In this document: positions 4,803-6,809 of the stretch, one piece after another
Layout of the letters: each line of letters opens with the position of its first letter
Numbering within the stretch: the stretch's first letter is position 1
Assembly: GCA_016286835.1 (NCBI GenBank)
Contig: JAEEUD010000104.1
Span: 1 to 6,809 of the forward strand
Direction: 5' to 3'
DNA from: Pyramidobacter sp.
Lineage (GTDB): Bacteria; Synergistota; Synergistia; Synergistales; Dethiosulfovibrionaceae
DNA: 6,809 nt
Position numbers and translations under genes: made by a program
Notes under the pieces: generated by a model
The model's input: only the letters and a program-made list of their open reading frames with translations
Told to the model about the DNA's origin: nothing
Database searches by the model: none

Positions 4803-5489
4803 GTGGAAAAAACGATTTTGCCGCCGTGCCCGTCCCTTGACGCCGACACGGAAGCAAAACTGCGCCGATACGGCGCGCTGCTACTGGAAACGAACGAGCG
4901 CGTGCGCCTCGTCGGCCCGCGCGACGAAACGACGCTATGGAACGAGCACATCGCCGACTGCCTGCGCCTGCTGCCGCTGCTGCCGCCCTCAGGGAGCGTC
5001 ATCGACGTCGGCACCGGCGGCGGACTGCCCGGCGCGGTACTGGCCATCTGCCGGCCCGACCTGAGCTTCACGCTGCTGGACAGCCTCTCGCGCAAGACGA
5101 ACGCGCTCTCTGACATCGTCTCGCAGCTGAAGATCGCAAACGCGCGCGTCGTCTGCGCCCGCTCGGAGGACTTCGCCGCGGAGCACCGCGAGAGCTTTTC
5201 CTGTGCCGTCGTCCGCGCCGTCGCCGAAGCCGGCATCATCGCCGAATATCTTTCTCCCCTGGTGGCTCCGGGCGGACGGCTGGCGGCCATGAAGGGCAGT
5301 TCCGTCGCGGAGGAACTGGCCGAACTGGAAGGGCGCTGGGGCAGACTGGGATTGAGCGAAGCAACGCTGTACGAGTACGAGCTGAACGGACACAGCAGCG
5401 CCATGCTCGTCTGGGAGAAGACGGCCCCGTGCCCGCCCGAATTCCCGCGGCGTCCCGGACGCGCCGAGAAGAAAAACTGGTGGAGGTGA
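4803..5489 (+). CDS. rsmG: 16S rRNA (guanine-N7)-methyltransferase RsmG (GidB)
   Basis: RsmG uses S-adenosylmethionine to methylate a guanine in the 530 loop of 16S rRNA (G527 in E. coli numbering). From GTG 4803 it has 228 residues, within the family range. The methyltransferase fold shows the SAM-binding loop VIDVGTGGGLPG (66-77), the acidic strand LLDS (91-94) with SRKTNAL, RSEDF (120-124), VVRAVAE (136-142), AMKG (162-165), and the usual basic end FPRRPGRAEKK (214-224). GTG 4803 is chosen because GGAGGTGA, a full match to the 16S anti-Shine-Dalgarno, ends eight bases before it; an earlier in-frame GTG at 4791 lies inside that ribosome site. The gene heads an operon with parA (5-bp gap) and parB, a classic arrangement, but mnmE and mnmG, which often precede it, are not upstream here. 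Confidence 0.95.
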   Translation: MEKTILPPCPSLDADTEAKLRRYGALLLETNERVRLVGPRDETTLWNEHIADCLRLLPLLPPSGSVIDVGTGGGLPGAVLAICRPDLSFTLLDSLSRKTNALSDIVSQLKIANARVVCARSEDFAAEHRESFSCAVVRAVAEAGIIAEYLSPLVAPGGRLAAMKGSSVAEELAELEGRWGRLGLSEATLYEYELNGHSSAMLVWEKTAPCPPEFPRRPGRAEKKNWWR

Positions 5490-5494
5490 ATCGT

Positions 5495-6256
5495 GTGATT
5501 ACGATTGCGGTTATCAACCAAAAAGGCGGCGTCGGCAAGACGACCACCTGCGTCAATCTGGCCGCCGAATTGGGCGCGATGCGCAAAAAAGCGCTCGTCA
5601 TCGACGCCGATCCGCAGGGCAATGCATCCAGCGGCCTCGGCTTTCAGCTTGACGACTTCAAGTCGCTTTACGACGTGCTGGCGCTCGGCGAGGACCCGAA
5701 ATGGGCGATCCATTCGACCAGCGCCGACCGTGTCTCGCTGATCGCCTCGAACATCAACCTCGTCGGCTTTGATCTGGAGATGGGCGGAGCGAAGGGACGC
5801 GAGTATCTGCTCAAAAACGCTCTGGATACCGTGCGCGACGAATACGACGTCGCCCTCATCGACTGCCCGCCTTCGCTTGGCCTGCTCACCGTCAACGCGC
5901 TGGCCGCGGCCGACAGGCTGCTCGTGCCGCTGCAGTGCGAGTACTACGCAATGCAGGGCCTCAGTCTGCTGGCGCACACCGTGCAGATGGTGCGCGAAAG
6001 CGGCGTCAACCCCGACGCGCAGATCGACGCGATCCTGCTGACGATGTACAATCCCAATCTGAGACTGACGCGCGAGATCGAAGCGCAGATCCGCGAGGTG
6101 TTCGGTTCGCACGTTCTAAAGACCGTCATCCCGCGCAACGTCGATCTCGCCGCCGCGCCCGGACAGGGCCTGGCCATCCGCGACTGGGTGAGGAACAGCC
6201 GCGGCGGAGAAGCCTATCACGAACTCGCACTGGAGGTCAAAAAACTATGGCTGTGA
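5495..6256 (+). CDS. parA: chromosome-partitioning ATPase ParA (Soj)
   Basis: ParA is a deviant Walker-type ATPase that binds the nucleoid as an ATP dimer and is stimulated by ParB to move parS regions; it may also act on replication initiation. From GTG 5495 it has 253 residues, the normal chromosomal Soj length. Motifs: deviant Walker A QKGGVGKTTT (9-18, signature Lys10 and Lys15), switch I DADPQGN (37-43), Walker B ALIDCPPS (120-127), and the late IPRNV motif (212-216). Where Soj proteins commonly read IPRNVRLSEAPSHG, this one reads IPRNVDLAAAPGQG, an unusual variant in a region linked to DNA binding. GTG 5495 is five bases after GGAGGTGA (5482-5489), which contains the rsmG stop TGA; the upstream in-frame ATG at 5429 would add 22 residues overlapping RsmG and has no support. 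Its last ten bases overlap parB. Confidence 0.96.
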   Translation: MITIAVINQKGGVGKTTTCVNLAAELGAMRKKALVIDADPQGNASSGLGFQLDDFKSLYDVLALGEDPKWAIHSTSADRVSLIASNINLVGFDLEMGGAKGREYLLKNALDTVRDEYDVALIDCPPSLGLLTVNALAAADRLLVPLQCEYYAMQGLSLLAHTVQMVRESGVNPDAQIDAILLTMYNPNLRLTREIEAQIREVFGSHVLKTVIPRNVDLAAAPGQGLAIRDWVRNSRGGEAYHELALEVKKLWL

Positions 6257-6809
6257 CGAAAACGAAAAAGAACGCTCCGAAGAAAGCCGCTCCCAAAAAG
6301 AGCGCCGTGAAGGACCCCGCGGCGAAAGAGTCCGCCGGGACCGCCAAAAAAGCTCCCGCCGCCCGTCCCTCGCTGATCATGGCCGGACGAGGCCTCGGCG
6401 CGCTTCTGGCGCGGCAGAACGTCGCGCGTCCGTCGCAGAACAGCGAAAACGCCCTGCTGGCGGACATCGAACCCGATCCTGGTCAGCCGCGCAAAACGTT
6501 TGACGAGGCCTCACTGGCCGAGATGGCCGAGACGATCAAAGCTCACGGCCTGATCCAGCCCATCGTCGTCACGCCCGCTCCGGCGAAGAGCAAAAAGAAA
6601 TACCGCATCGTCGCCGGCGAACGCAGGTATCACGCCTGCCTCAAAGCCGGCCTGACGGAAGCCCCCATCCGCGTCGTGCGCGGCGACGAAGGGGCGCTGA
6701 GCGAGATCGCGCTGGTCGAGAACCTTCAGCGCGAAGACCTCTCGCCGATCGAGACGGCCCAGGCCATCAAAAAACTCATCGAAGCGCAGGGCCTCACCCA
6801 GGAAAAGGC
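6247..6809 (+). CDS. parB: chromosome-partitioning protein ParB (Spo0J), 3' end outside window
   Basis: ParB is a CTP-dependent DNA clamp that loads at parS and spreads. The visible 187 residues start at ATG 6247, nine bases after GGAGGT (6232-6237), overlapping the parA end by ten bases. Residues 2-40 are a Lys/Ala/Pro-rich extension (11 Lys, 12 Ala). The usual ParA-contact motif follows as AGRGLGALLA (46-55). The N-terminal CTP-binding domain has the IEPDPGQPRKTFD box (74-86), the GLIQPIVV stretch (101-108) and GERRYHA (124-130, box II, where the sixth residue is His rather than the common Arg). ENLQREDLSPIETA (158-171) opens the central parS-reading HTH domain. The rest of that domain and the dimerisation domain lie beyond the window. 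An internal Met at residue 45 lacks a ribosome site. Three parS-like sites lie 1.5-2.1 kb upstream. Confidence 0.95.
   Translation, partial: MAVTKTKKNAPKKAAPKKSAVKDPAAKESAGTAKKAPAARPSLIMAGRGLGALLARQNVARPSQNSENALLADIEPDPGQPRKTFDEASLAEMAETIKAHGLIQPIVVTPAPAKSKKKYRIVAGERRYHACLKAGLTEAPIRVVRGDEGALSEIALVENLQREDLSPIETAQAIKKLIEAQGLTQEK

Noticed and set aside
5429..5494. Upstream ATG start for parA
   Set aside because: It adds 22 residues that overlap RsmG and match nothing in Soj proteins; GTG 5495 has a perfect ribosome site and puts the Walker A motif at the usual distance.
4697..6112. Long minus-strand open frame opposite rsmG and parA
   Set aside because: It is the reverse-strand shadow of two clearly recognised genes in GC-rich DNA, with no family resemblance and no ribosome site.
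6379..6381. Internal ATG as the true parB start, giving a conventional short N terminus
   Set aside because: No ribosome site precedes it, while ATG 6247 has GGAGGT at nine bases and the parA-parB overlap typical of the operon. It remains the main alternative to the long basic tail.

Overview
The window comes from a bacterial chromosome with GC-rich coding regions, a visibly AT-rich intergenic region, strong Shine-Dalgarno sequences and several GTG starts. Gene content (a PepV-like dipeptidase, a CapA-like protein, and rsmG-parA-parB) together with composition would fit an amino-acid-fermenting anaerobe such as a member of Synergistota (Pyramidobacter-like). That assignment is inference from style and content, not a database result. 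The parA/parB pair with parS-like sites nearby marks this as part of the chromosome segregation locus, which in many bacteria lies near the replication origin; no oriC was recognised here.

Layout: 1-185 is the 3' end of an alpha/beta-hydrolase gene. It is followed by two intrinsic terminators facing each other (193-222 on +, 234-266 on -). An IclR-family regulator runs on the minus strand (273-1013). Positions 1014-1412 form a divergent, AT-rich regulatory region. It holds a good sigma-70-type promoter for iclR with an inverted repeat in its spacer, a candidate promoter for the rightward genes, a 10-bp sequence repeated near both promoters, and two further inverted repeats. Rightward, a secreted CapA-type metallophosphatase-like protein (1413-2711) is translationally coupled to an M20 dipeptidase (2725-4152). 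A single-domain EamA/DMT membrane protein follows (4231-4656), then rsmG (4803-5489), parA/soj (5495-6256) and the first 187 codons of parB/spo0J (6247 to the window end).

The most striking feature is three matches to the bacterial ParB-binding site parS (consensus TGTTCCACGTGGAACA) within 600 bp, immediately upstream of rsmG-parA-parB. Two of the three form the apex of GC-rich hairpins followed by T-runs, so the same DNA appears to be both a ParB-loading site and a Rho-independent terminator, one behind pepV and one behind the DMT gene. The third overlaps the probable rsmG promoter region and could allow ParB to feed back on its own operon.

Working together: RsmG (16S rRNA m7G methyltransferase), ParA and ParB form a tight operon with overlapping translation signals. 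ParB would load on the three parS sites just upstream, and ParA would act on the resulting nucleoprotein complex. The capA-pepV pair is a separate transcript, divergent from iclR, and may be controlled from the shared intergenic region.
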